Origin: Cognatiluteimonas weifangensis
Lineage (GTDB): Bacteria > Pseudomonadota > Gammaproteobacteria > Xanthomonadales > Xanthomonadaceae
Length of the DNA stretch: 64,000 nucleotides
Direction of reading: 5' to 3'
Assembly (NCBI RefSeq): GCF_003416885.1
Contig: NZ_QVPD01000003.1
Location: 62,001-126,000 of the forward strand
Below the pieces are notes generated by a model. That model had not been told where the DNA came from, ran no database searches, and saw only the letters and a list, made by a program, of their open reading frames with translations. Of the stretch, positions 46,434 through 54,037 are shown piece after piece (positions within the stretch are counted from its first letter, which is position 1; the number at the start of each line of letters is the position of its first letter). The translations under genes were made by a program, and so were the position numbers.

Positions 46434-46982
46434 ATGACCAAGACCGCCGACAAGATCCGCTTCAAGGCAAACCTGTCGCGCCCGGCGAGTCCCAAAAGCG
46501 CGACCTGGACCTTCCTCGTGCTGCCCGCAAGCGCCAGCACCAAGCTGCCGACGCGCTCCATGACGAGCGTCGAAGGCACCCTCAACGGTCATCCCTTCCA
46601 AGCCACGCTGGAACCCGATGGCCAGGCCAGTCACTGGCTCAAGGTGCCCAGGGCCCTGCGCGAGGCGGCCGGCGCCGCAGTCGGCGACAGCGTGACGCTT
46701 ACGATCGCGCCGGTCGGGCAGGAACCCGAACCCAAGGTGCCCGCCGACCTGCGCCAGGCGCTTGCGGCCGATCCGGCCGCCGGGGCGACCTGGGCCGACA
46801 TCACGCCGCGGGCGCGGCGCGACTGGATCGCCTGGATCACGTCGGGCAAGCAGGCGCAGACGCGCGGCAAGCGCCTGGCGGTGGCCATCGACAAGCTCGC
46901 GTCGGGCCAGCGCCGCGCGTGCTGCTTCGACCGTTCCGGGATCTACGGCAAGGGCTTCGGCGCGCCGCAGGCGGCGGCGTAA
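46434..46982 (+). CDS. DUF1905 / YdeI-like protein
   Basis: 182 residues from the ATG at 46434. The N-terminal part (about 5-95: TWTFLVLPASASTKLPTRSMTSVEGTLNG, landmarks only) fits DUF1905, a small beta-barrel. The C-terminal part (PADLRQALAADPAAGATWADITPRARRDWIAWI region) fits the YdeI/OmpD-associated 'bacteriocin protection' family. Relatives have been linked to resistance to membrane-acting peptides, but the biochemical role is unknown. Composition returns to the high-G+C norm here, so it marks the right edge of the insertion. Confidence 0.82.
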   Translation: MTKTADKIRFKANLSRPASPKSATWTFLVLPASASTKLPTRSMTSVEGTLNGHPFQATLEPDGQASHWLKVPRALREAAGAAVGDSVTLTIAPVGQEPEPKVPADLRQALAADPAAGATWADITPRARRDWIAWITSGKQAQTRGKRLAVAIDKLASGQRRACCFDRSGIYGKGFGAPQAAA

Positions 46983-46991
46983 GCCGCGCGC

Positions 46992-47393
46992 TTACGGCCG
47001 CGCCGGCATCGGCTTGGCCTCGCTCTCGGTGTGCGCGGCGCACTGCCACGCGTTGCCCACCTTCACCCAGGTCGAGGAGTCGATCGAGTCGAACTCCAGC
47101 GGCTGGCCGTCCATCGCCACCTTCTGGTGGGCGCGGTAGGTGGCGATGGCGACGTTCTCGGTCGGGAACAGCACGTCCATGTCGGACAGCGTGTAGTCCA
47201 GCAGGCGGTGCTGCTCGTCGTTGGCCATGCGGGTGTAGCCGGCGCGGTCGAAAGTCATCGGGCCGTGGCCGCTGACCATCAGCGCGGGCTCGGTGATCAT
47301 GCCGGTGGCCACCGACGGGTCGCGGTCCACCATCGACTGCCAGAAGGCGCGCTCGAGGCGCTCGATTTCGGTATGGCGTGCGGACGTGGGCAT
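46992..47393 (-). CDS. SnoaL/DUF4440-like protein
   Basis: 133 residues with the NTF2-like pattern: an N-terminal helix (EIERLERAFWQSMVDRDPSVATGMIT), a strand region ALMVSGHGPMTFDRAGYTRM, and paired strands with VAIATYRAHQKV and STWVKVGNAWQCAAHTES (landmarks only). Proteins of this fold include small-molecule isomerases and ligand binders. No function can be assigned. The 3' end is only 10 bases from the convergent YdeI-like gene. Confidence 0.75.
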   Translation of the reverse strand: MPTSARHTEIERLERAFWQSMVDRDPSVATGMITEPALMVSGHGPMTFDRAGYTRMANDEQHRLLDYTLSDMDVLFPTENVAIATYRAHQKVAMDGQPLEFDSIDSSTWVKVGNAWQCAAHTESEAKPMPARP

Positions 47394-47632
47394 GGCGGGG
47401 CTCCGTGCGGGCGGGGCGTCCGATCATCCACGCGCGGCGTTGCCGCGCGATGAAGCGGATGGCCGCATCGCGAGGTCCCGCGGCGCGCGCGCACGCGGAA
47501 CGGTTGTTGTCCATGCGTGAGGGCTGAACGCGGGCGCATTTCACTCTCGCGATACCCGTGCGTGGCGACGATGACAGCGCCGGCGCATGCGCAGTGCGCG
47601 CGCCGGCGACACCAGACCAGGAGAGCAGCACC

Positions 47633-48064
47633 ATGAGCAACAAGCAGGGCCACGACACTGGCGAGGGCGTCGGCGCGGACGCCGTCGCGGTGACGGGCGC
47701 GGTGGTCGGCTCGGTCGCCGAGCCGGGCACGGTGGTCGGCACGGTCGCCGGCGAGGCCGCGGCGGCCGCGATCGGCCCCAACGACTACAGCCAGTACTTC
47801 CAGGCCAACTACCGCAGCCAGCCGTACTACTCCAGCGGCCGCGACTGGAGCGACTACCAGCCGGCCTACCAGTACGGCTACGACACCTACGGCCAGTACC
47901 GCGGGCAGCGCTTCGAGGATGTCGAGGCGCAGCTGGAGCGCGACTGGGCGCACGCCCGCGCACGTTCGCGCCTGGCCTGGGCCGAGGCCCGCGACGCGGT
48001 GCGCGACGGCTGGCACCGCCTGCAGCGCGCATTGCCGGGGGACGCCGATCGCGCCTATCGCTGA
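47633..48064 (+). CDS. Conserved xanthomonad protein of unknown function, paralog 1
   Basis: 143 residues from the ATG at 47633 behind AGGAGAGC. The N-terminal ~45 residues are rich in Gly/Ala/Val, like a glycine-zipper-type hydrophobic segment. The C-terminal half carries a distinctive motif: YFQANYRSQPYYSSGRDW, then DYQPAYQYGYDTYGQYRGQ, and VEAQLERDWAHARARSRLAW...ARDAV. The same motif recurs in the next gene, so the two arose by tandem duplication. The family is often seen in stress-related or cell-envelope contexts, but I cannot name a function. Confidence 0.72.
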   Translation: MSNKQGHDTGEGVGADAVAVTGAVVGSVAEPGTVVGTVAGEAAAAAIGPNDYSQYFQANYRSQPYYSSGRDWSDYQPAYQYGYDTYGQYRGQRFEDVEAQLERDWAHARARSRLAWAEARDAVRDGWHRLQRALPGDADRAYR

Positions 48065-48254
48065 GCCGCGGGTGCGGCGCCCCGGCGCGCGGCCCGGATA
48101 TGGCCGACAGCGGCGCCGGCGGTGCACGGCGACGGTTGCACCGGCGCGGCGCCACGCGGGTGCGGCATGGCGACCTTCGCGCGCCCGGTCGCGGATTCAC
48201 CGGCACTGCACGCGGGCGTCCGTAGCGTCGTCACGCTGCCTGCAGGAGTCCGCC

Positions 48255-48728
48255 ATGAGCACGCTCAAGAAGAACCACGTCCTCGGCGCCGGCAGCGCCG
48301 CGCTGCTGGGCGGCAGCGTGGGCGCCGCGCTCGGTGCGGTGCTGGCGGGCGCGGCCGGGCTGGCCGTGGGTACGGCGGTGGGTGGCGTGCTGGGGGCGGT
48401 GGCCGGCAACCGCGCTTCGGAAGCGGCGGATCCGCGCCGCGACCTGGGCCATTTCCAGCAGATCTTCCGCACCATGCCGTACTACGTCGCCGGCCACGAC
48501 TGGCACGACTACAAGCCCGCCTACCGCTACGGCCTGGACACCTGGGCCGCGCACCGCGGGCAGCCGCTGGAGGCGGTGGAGTCGCAGCTGCAGGGCGACT
48601 GGGAAGCGGCGGCGCGGTTCGGCTCGCGGCTGCACTGGCAGCAGGCACGGCCGGCGGTGGCGCACGCCTGGCAGTCGCTGGAAGAAGCGCGGCAGCGGCG
48701 CACGGCGCGCGCCGGCGCGCTGCACTGA
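48255..48728 (+). CDS. Conserved xanthomonad protein of unknown function, paralog 2
   Basis: 157 residues. The N-terminal hydrophobic segment has many small residues (AALLGGSVGAALGAVLAGAAGLAVG and GGVLGAVAGNRAS), a glycine-zipper pattern suggesting membrane insertion. The C-terminal part repeats the motif of the upstream gene: FQQIFRTMPYYVAGHDWHDY, KPAYRYGLDTWAAHRGQ, VESQLQGDWEAAARFGSRLHWQQARPAV. It starts from an AGGAGTCCGCC ribosome site, 190 bases after paralog 1. Confidence 0.72.
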   Translation: MSTLKKNHVLGAGSAALLGGSVGAALGAVLAGAAGLAVGTAVGGVLGAVAGNRASEAADPRRDLGHFQQIFRTMPYYVAGHDWHDYKPAYRYGLDTWAAHRGQPLEAVESQLQGDWEAAARFGSRLHWQQARPAVAHAWQSLEEARQRRTARAGALH

Positions 48729-48827
48729 TCCACGCCACGCGCGGGCAGGCGCGGGCGGCCGCGGCGGGGCCGCAGTAGTAGGATGCCAACCCCGCCCTGT
48801 CCGGGCCGTGCCGACGAGAGCCTGCCG

Positions 48828-49436
48828 ATGAGCACAGCCGAGCCGCCCCCGTTTCGCGCCGACGTCAGCCAGCAGCAGGCCGAGGACGCGGTCCGCACGC
48901 TGCTGCGCTGGGCCGGCGAGGATCCGGCGCGCGAAGGCCTGCTCGACACCCCCAAGCGCGTGGTCGAGGCCTACCGCGACTGGTTCAGCGGCTACGCGCT
49001 GGATCCGGACGACTATCTCGCCCGCACCTTCGAGGAGGTCGCCGGCTACGACGAGCTGATCGTGCTGCGCGACATCGAGTTCGAATCCCACTGCGAGCAC
49101 CACATGGCGCCGATCGTGGGCAAGGCGCACATCGGCTACCTGCCCGACGGCAAGGTGGTGGGCATCAGCAAGCTGGCGCGCGTGGTCGATGCCTACGCGC
49201 GCCGGTTCCAGGTGCAGGAGAAGATGACCGCGCAGATCGCCGACTGCATCCAGCGCGTGCTGAATCCGCGCGGCGTCGGCGTGGTGATCGAGGGCGCGCA
49301 CGAATGCATGACCACCCGCGGCGTGCACAAGCGCGGGGTCGGCATGATCACCTCGAAGATGCTGGGCAGCTTCCGCGAGGACGCGCGCACCCGCGCCGAG
49401 TTCCTGCAGTTCATCGACGTCGGCCCCGGCCGCTGA
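48828..49436 (+). CDS. folE: GTP cyclohydrolase I
   Basis: Converts GTP to dihydroneopterin triphosphate, the first step to folate and tetrahydropterins. 202 residues from the ATG at 48828. Zinc and catalytic motifs are present: [45 protein letters not shown] and [16 protein letters not shown]. This is the type IA (zinc) enzyme. Its pterin products could also feed PhhA, encoded 29 kb away. Confidence 0.96.
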   Translation: MSTAEPPPFRADVSQQQAEDAVRTLLRWAGEDPAREGLLDTPKRVVEAYRDWFSGYALDPDDYLARTFEEVAGYDELIVLRDIEFESHCEHHMAPIVGKAHIGYLPDGKVVGISKLARVVDAYARRFQVQEKMTAQIADCIQRVLNPRGVGVVIEGAHECMTTRGVHKRGVGMITSKMLGSFREDARTRAEFLQFIDVGPGR

Positions 49437-49514
49437 GCCGCCGCGGGCGCCGTGCGCGCGGCCGGGCCGGCGCGCGGCGCTAGACTGCGCGGCCTTCGAC
49501 CCGCAAGGCCCCCC

Positions 49515-50786
49515 GTGAGCGAGCCGATCCCATCCCTTCCCCCGCAGCCCGCGGGGCCCGCCCGACGCCGCGCCGCGCTCGCCTTCATCTTCGTCACCGT
49601 GCTGATCGACGTGCTGGCGTTCGGCGTGATCATCCCGGTGCTGCCGCACCTGATCGAGGATTTCGTCGGCGGCGACACCGCGCACGCGGCGTACTGGGTC
49701 GGCGTGTTCGGCACCGTGTTCGCGGCGATCCAGTTCTTCTCCGCGCCGCTGCAGGGGGCGCTGTCGGACCGCTACGGCCGGCGGCCGGTGATCCTGCTGT
49801 CGTGCCTCGGGCTGGGCCTGGACTTCGTGTTCATGGCGCTGGCCAATACGCTGCCGTGGCTGCTGCTGGGCCGCGTCGTTTCCGGCATCACCGCGGCCAG
49901 CTTCACCACCGCCAACGCCTACATCGCCGACATCACCGCGCCGGAACAGCGCGCCAGGAGCTACGGCTTGATCGGCGCCGCGTTCGGACTGGGCTTCATC
50001 GTCGGCCCGCTGCTGGGCGGCTGGCTCGGCGACGTGCACCTGCGCTTGCCGTTCTGGTGCGCCGCCGGGCTGGCGCTGCTGAACTTCGGCTACGGCCTGT
50101 TCGTGCTGCCCGAATCGCTGCCGCCGGAGAAGCGCGCGCAGCGGTTCGACTGGTCGCACGCCAACCCGCTGGGCGCGCTGGCGCTGCTGCGGCGCTACCC
50201 GCAGGTGTTCGGGCTGGCGGCGGTGGTGTTCATCGCCAACCTGGCGCATTACGTGTACCCGAGCATCTTCGTGCTGTTCGCCGACTACCGCTACGGCTGG
50301 GGCCCGCGCGAGGTCGGCTGGGTGCTGGCGGCGGTGGGCGTGTGCAGCGTGATCGTGCAGGCCGGGCTGGTCGGGCGCGCGGTGCGCGCGTGGGGCGAGC
50401 GCCGCGCGCTGCTGCTGGGCCTGGCCTGCGGCGCGGCCGGCTTCGCGATCTACGCGGCCGCCGGCCGTGGCTGGATGTTCCTGCTCGGGATTCCGGTCAG
50501 CGCGATCTGGGGCCTGGCCGCGCCCGCGACCCAGGCGCTGATCACGCGCCAGGTCGGGCGCGAGGTGCAGGGCCGCATCCAGGGCGCGCTGATGAGCCTG
50601 GTGTCGCTGGCCGGGATCGTCGGCCCCGGCATCTTCGCCGGCAGTTTCGGCTGGTGCATCGGGCCGCAGGCGCCGCTGCACCTGCCCGGCGCGCCGTTCC
50701 TGATCGCCGCGGGGCTGCTCGGCGGCGCGGTGCTGCTGGCGTGGCGTTACGCGCGCGTGCCGGCGCCGGTGCCGCACGCGGCATAG
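49515..50786 (+). CDS. MFS exporter, Tet/multidrug type
   Basis: 423 residues from the GTG at 49515 (preceded by a Cys/Arg-free but weak ribosome site); an ATG upstream at 49452 would place an Arg-rich leader before the first helix. Twelve hydrophobic helices and the motif A loop GALSDRYGRRPVIL between helices 2 and 3, plus motif C-like GAAFGLGFIVGPLLGGWLG typical of drug antiporters. TCR/Tet family is likely. Substrate unknown. It directly follows folE. Confidence 0.85.
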   Translation: MSEPIPSLPPQPAGPARRRAALAFIFVTVLIDVLAFGVIIPVLPHLIEDFVGGDTAHAAYWVGVFGTVFAAIQFFSAPLQGALSDRYGRRPVILLSCLGLGLDFVFMALANTLPWLLLGRVVSGITAASFTTANAYIADITAPEQRARSYGLIGAAFGLGFIVGPLLGGWLGDVHLRLPFWCAAGLALLNFGYGLFVLPESLPPEKRAQRFDWSHANPLGALALLRRYPQVFGLAAVVFIANLAHYVYPSIFVLFADYRYGWGPREVGWVLAAVGVCSVIVQAGLVGRAVRAWGERRALLLGLACGAAGFAIYAAAGRGWMFLLGIPVSAIWGLAAPATQALITRQVGREVQGRIQGALMSLVSLAGIVGPGIFAGSFGWCIGPQAPLHLPGAPFLIAAGLLGGAVLLAWRYARVPAPVPHAA

Positions 50787-50971
50787 GCGCCCGGAAGCGC
50801 TTCGTCGCGGGCGGGCCGCGGCCGTGCGGCGTGGATCGGGCCGGTGCCGCCCGCGGGTGCGTGCGGCGCGCAGCACGCGGAGGGGAGTGGCGGCAGGCGC
50901 CGCGCGCGCCTTCACCCCTGCGCGACACCGCCGCGGCCGACACTGGCCGCCCGTCCCGCCGAGCGCGCGCC

Positions 50972-51205
50972 ATGGCCAGATGCGATGTTTGCGGCAACGA
51001 CTACGACAAGGCGTTCACCGTCACCACCTTCAACGATAGCGGCACCTTCGACTCGTTCGAATGCGCGATCCAGGCGCTGGCGCCGACCTGCGCGCACTGC
51101 GGCTGCCGCATCGTCGGCCACGGCAGCGAGCACGCCGGCGTGTTCTATTGCTGCGCGCACTGCGCCAAGGCCGCGGGCGTACGCGGGATCGACGACCGCA
51201 TCTGA
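50972..51205 (+). CDS. Small Cys-rich metal-binding protein
   Basis: 77 residues with eight Cys: MARCDVCGNDYDKAF at the start, then FECAI, CAHCGCRI and YCCAHCAKAAGV. The second half resembles prokaryotic metallothionein-type proteins (CxxCxC ... CCxxC). The N-terminal CxxC and the FDSFECAI stretch recall small zinc-ribbon proteins common in Actinobacteria and Proteobacteria. Zinc binding is very likely; the role is unknown. Ends 27 bases before the barstar gene stop (convergent). Confidence 0.8.
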   Translation: MARCDVCGNDYDKAFTVTTFNDSGTFDSFECAIQALAPTCAHCGCRIVGHGSEHAGVFYCCAHCAKAAGVRGIDDRI

Positions 51206-51232
51206 GCGCGGCGGCGCGGCGCCGGCCCTCGC

Positions 51233-51679
51233 TCAGTCGGCGTCCAGCGTCGCCAGCGCATCCGCCGGCAGCGGCATCAGCGCCCAGAACGGCTTGCGCT
51301 GCCGCGTCCAGGCGGCGGCGGCGTCCTCCAGGATCGCCAGCACGGTGTCGTACAGCTGCGGCTGCGCCGTGCGCCAGGCGTCCACGTGTTCGAGCAGCAG
51401 CACGTAGCCCGGCGCCGGCCACCACGACAGGTCGGACAGGCAGTCGGCCAGCGCGTCCCAGTTGCCGCCGAACCATTCCGGAAACTTCAGCGCCCGCGCG
51501 AACCGCGCCAGGACGTCGTCCTTGCTCGCGCAGCCGGCGAAATCCAGCGGCGCCAGCGCGAACTCCAGCCCCCGCGCCGCCGCCGCCAGCGACTCGCGGT
51601 CGCGGGCGTCGACGTAATACGCGCCGCACTGGCTGGCGTCGGCCAGCAGCGCGCGCAGCGCGACCGCGGCGTCGCTCAT
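51233..51679 (-). CDS. Barstar-family ribonuclease inhibitor
   Basis: 148 residues. The barstar fold is recognised from ALKFPEWFGGNWDALADCLSDLSWWPAPGYVLLLEHVD (landmarks only), including the inhibitor-loop Trp-Asp-Ala and the Tyr/Trp cluster of the family. The extra ~30 N-terminal residues form a strand-helix before it. The ATG (51679) overlaps the stop of the upstream ribonuclease gene as ATGA, so inhibitor and enzyme are co-translated. It would sit in the cytoplasm and protect against the co-encoded RNase. Confidence 0.9.
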   Translation of the reverse strand: MSDAAVALRALLADASQCGAYYVDARDRESLAAAARGLEFALAPLDFAGCASKDDVLARFARALKFPEWFGGNWDALADCLSDLSWWPAPGYVLLLEHVDAWRTAQPQLYDTVLAILEDAAAAWTRQRKPFWALMPLPADALATLDAD

Positions 51680-52107
51680 GGCGCGCCTCCGGCGTCGCGG
51701 TGCGCCGGCGCGGCGATGCGGCGGAAGCTGCGGTAGTGGTCGGCGCTGTAGAAGAACTCCACCGGCGGGTCGCCGCCGGCGACGATGCGGCGTGCGCCGC
51801 GGTCGTGCGCTCCCGGCGTGGCCACCGTGTATTCGCGGTAGTAGCCGCGCGGCTGTGGCGGCAGCAGGCGCTCGCGGTTGCCGAACGTGCCGCCGTCCTG
51901 GCGATGCGGGAACGGCCCGCCGCGCTGGATCCGCTGCAGCGTGGCCAGTGCTTCCGGCGGCAGGTCGGCCGGCCATGGCGTGCGCGCGGTGGGCGCTTCG
52001 GTCGCGACCGGAAGTGTCGGCGCGGAAGCGGCTGTCGGCGCCCGCGGCGGCCCCAGCCACCACGCCGCCAGCGCCAGCGCCACCACCATCCAAGCGTATC
52101 GACGCAT
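51676..52107 (-). CDS. Exported guanyl-specific ribonuclease, barnase-like
   Basis: 143 residues: an N-terminal hydrophobic segment (about 5-20) that could be a signal peptide or anchor, a Pro/Ala-rich linker, then the RNase N1/Sa/barnase domain. Recognised by LPPEALATLQRIQRGGPFPHRQDGGTFGNRE and RGYYREYTVATPGAHDRGARRIVAGG, then FFYSADHYRSFRRI. The catalytic Glu (YYREYTV) and the His (DHYRSF) with Arg are in place. Paired with the following barstar, it forms an RNase-immunity unit. The target could be rival cells or processing in the periplasm. Confidence 0.87.
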   Translation of the reverse strand: MRRYAWMVVALALAAWWLGPPRAPTAASAPTLPVATEAPTARTPWPADLPPEALATLQRIQRGGPFPHRQDGGTFGNRERLLPPQPRGYYREYTVATPGAHDRGARRIVAGGDPPVEFFYSADHYRSFRRIAAPAHRDAGGAP

Positions 52108-52368
52108 GCGGCCCTTCCCGTGCGGATCGCGCGAGTCTAGCCCAGGCATGCCGCGTCGACGGGGTCCGTCCACCTCAGCCGCAGCCGGTCCCGACGGTGG
52201 CCTCGCGCGCGATCACGGGCGGCGGGTTCCTGGCCATGGCGATCCTCCGGGGCGCAACGGACCGCCAGCATCGCCCCGACGGCGTGTGCCGCGCGTCAAC
52301 CGTCGGCGTGGCCGACGGCGTGCCGCCGCGCCGTAGACTGGTGGCACCGCCGCATCCCGGAGGCCGCC

Positions 52369-53880
52369 ATGTCCGACCGCATCCTCGACCCGCGGCTGCG
52401 TGCGCGGCTGATGTCCGCGGCCGACGCCGCGGCGCTGATCCGGCCCGGCGACACCGTGGCCATGAGCGGCTTCACCGGCGCCGGCTATCCCAAGGCGGTG
52501 CCGCAGGCGCTGGCCGCGCGCATGCAGCAGGCGCACGCCGCCGGCCAGGCGTTCCGGGTGCAGGTGCTCACCGGCGCCTCCACCGCGCCCGAACTCGACG
52601 GCGTGCTGGCCCACGCCCGCGGCATGGAGTTGCGCCTGCCGTACCAGTCCGACCCGACCCTGCGCGCGCAGATCAACGCCGGCACCCTGGACTACATCGA
52701 CATCCACCTCAGCCACGTCGCGCAATACACCTGGTTCGGGTTCTTCGGCCCGGTCGAGGTGGCGCTGGTGGAGGTCGCCGGCATCCGCGCCGACGGCCGC
52801 CTGGTACCCTCGTCCTCGGTCGGCAACAACAAGACCTGGCTCGACCAGGCCGAGCAGGTGATCCTGGAGGTCAACGCCTGGCAGCCGGCGGCGCTGGAGG
52901 GCATGCACGACATCTACTACGGCACCGCGCTGCCGCCGCAGCGCAAGCCGATCCCGCTGCTGGCCGCCGACGACCGCATCGGCGAGCCGTACCTGCGGGT
53001 GGATCCGGCCAAGGTCGTGGCCGTGGTCGCGACCGACGCGCCCGACCGCAACTCGCCGTTCGCCGCGCCCGACGCGACCTCGCAGCGCATCGCCGGCCAC
53101 CTGCTGGAATTCCTCGCCCACGAGCGCCGCCGCGGCCGCCTCGGCGACACCCTGCTGCCGCTGCAGTCGGGCGTGGGCAACATCGCCAACGCGGTGCTCG
53201 CCGGCCTGGCCGAGGGCGGCTACCGCGACCTGACCGCGTTCACCGAGGTGATCCAGGACGGCATGCTGCGGCTGCTGCGCGAGGGCGTGCTGCGGGTGGC
53301 CTCGGCGACCTCGTTCTCGCTCAGCCCCGACGGCATCGCCGAGTTCAACGCCAACGTCGACTTCTACCGCCAGCGCATCGTGCTGCGGCCGCAGGAGATC
53401 TCCAACCATCCGGAACTGATCCGGCGCCTGGGCTGCATCGCCATGAACGGCATGCTCGAGGCCGACCTGTACGGCAACGTCAACTCCACCCACGTCGCCG
53501 GCAGCCGGATCATGAACGGCATCGGCGGCAGCGGCGACTTCGCCCGCAACGGCTACCTGTCGGTGTTCATGTCGGCGAGCACCGCCAAGGGCGGCGCGAT
53601 CTCCAGCCTGGTGCCGATGGTCAGCCACGTCGACCACACCGAGCACGACGTGATGGTGCTGGTCACCGAGCAGGGCCTGGCCGACCTGCGCGGACTCTCG
53701 CCCAAGCAGCGGGCGCGGCTGGTGATCGAGCGCTGCGCGCATCCGGACTACCGGCCGCTGCTGCAGGACTACTTCGACCGCGCCTGCCGCGAGAGCTACG
53801 GCAAGCACACCCCGCACCTGCTCAGGGAGGCCTTGAGCTGGCACCAGCGGTTCGTGGAAACGGGATCGATGCGCCCCTGA
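52369..53880 (+). CDS. Succinate/acetate CoA-transferase (acetyl-CoA hydrolase family)
   Basis: 503 residues, matching the length of ScpC/AarC-type enzymes that move CoA between succinyl-CoA and acetate or propionate. The N-terminal MSGFTGAGYPKAVP glycine loop, FGPVEVALVEVAGI, PSSSVGNNKTWLD and the catalytic Glu in TEVIQDGMLRLL are visible, as well as GIGGSGDFARNGYLSVFM. The ATG at 52369 has a GGAGG ribosome site. Substrate preference is not decidable from sequence. Confidence 0.9.
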   Translation: MSDRILDPRLRARLMSAADAAALIRPGDTVAMSGFTGAGYPKAVPQALAARMQQAHAAGQAFRVQVLTGASTAPELDGVLAHARGMELRLPYQSDPTLRAQINAGTLDYIDIHLSHVAQYTWFGFFGPVEVALVEVAGIRADGRLVPSSSVGNNKTWLDQAEQVILEVNAWQPAALEGMHDIYYGTALPPQRKPIPLLAADDRIGEPYLRVDPAKVVAVVATDAPDRNSPFAAPDATSQRIAGHLLEFLAHERRRGRLGDTLLPLQSGVGNIANAVLAGLAEGGYRDLTAFTEVIQDGMLRLLREGVLRVASATSFSLSPDGIAEFNANVDFYRQRIVLRPQEISNHPELIRRLGCIAMNGMLEADLYGNVNSTHVAGSRIMNGIGGSGDFARNGYLSVFMSASTAKGGAISSLVPMVSHVDHTEHDVMVLVTEQGLADLRGLSPKQRARLVIERCAHPDYRPLLQDYFDRACRESYGKHTPHLLREALSWHQRFVETGSMRP

Positions 53881-54037
53881 GAACGCCGCCACTGGCGCCG
53901 TGCACGGCGGCGTCCGGGGGCGGTGTCGCCGGCAGCGCGGCTGGCGATCCTCGCCGCGCGCTCCGTGCCTTTTGGCAGGGGCGGCGCGGCGCGCGGCCGC
54001 TAGGATGGAACGCTGTCCGTCCGCCGGGGGAATTCCG

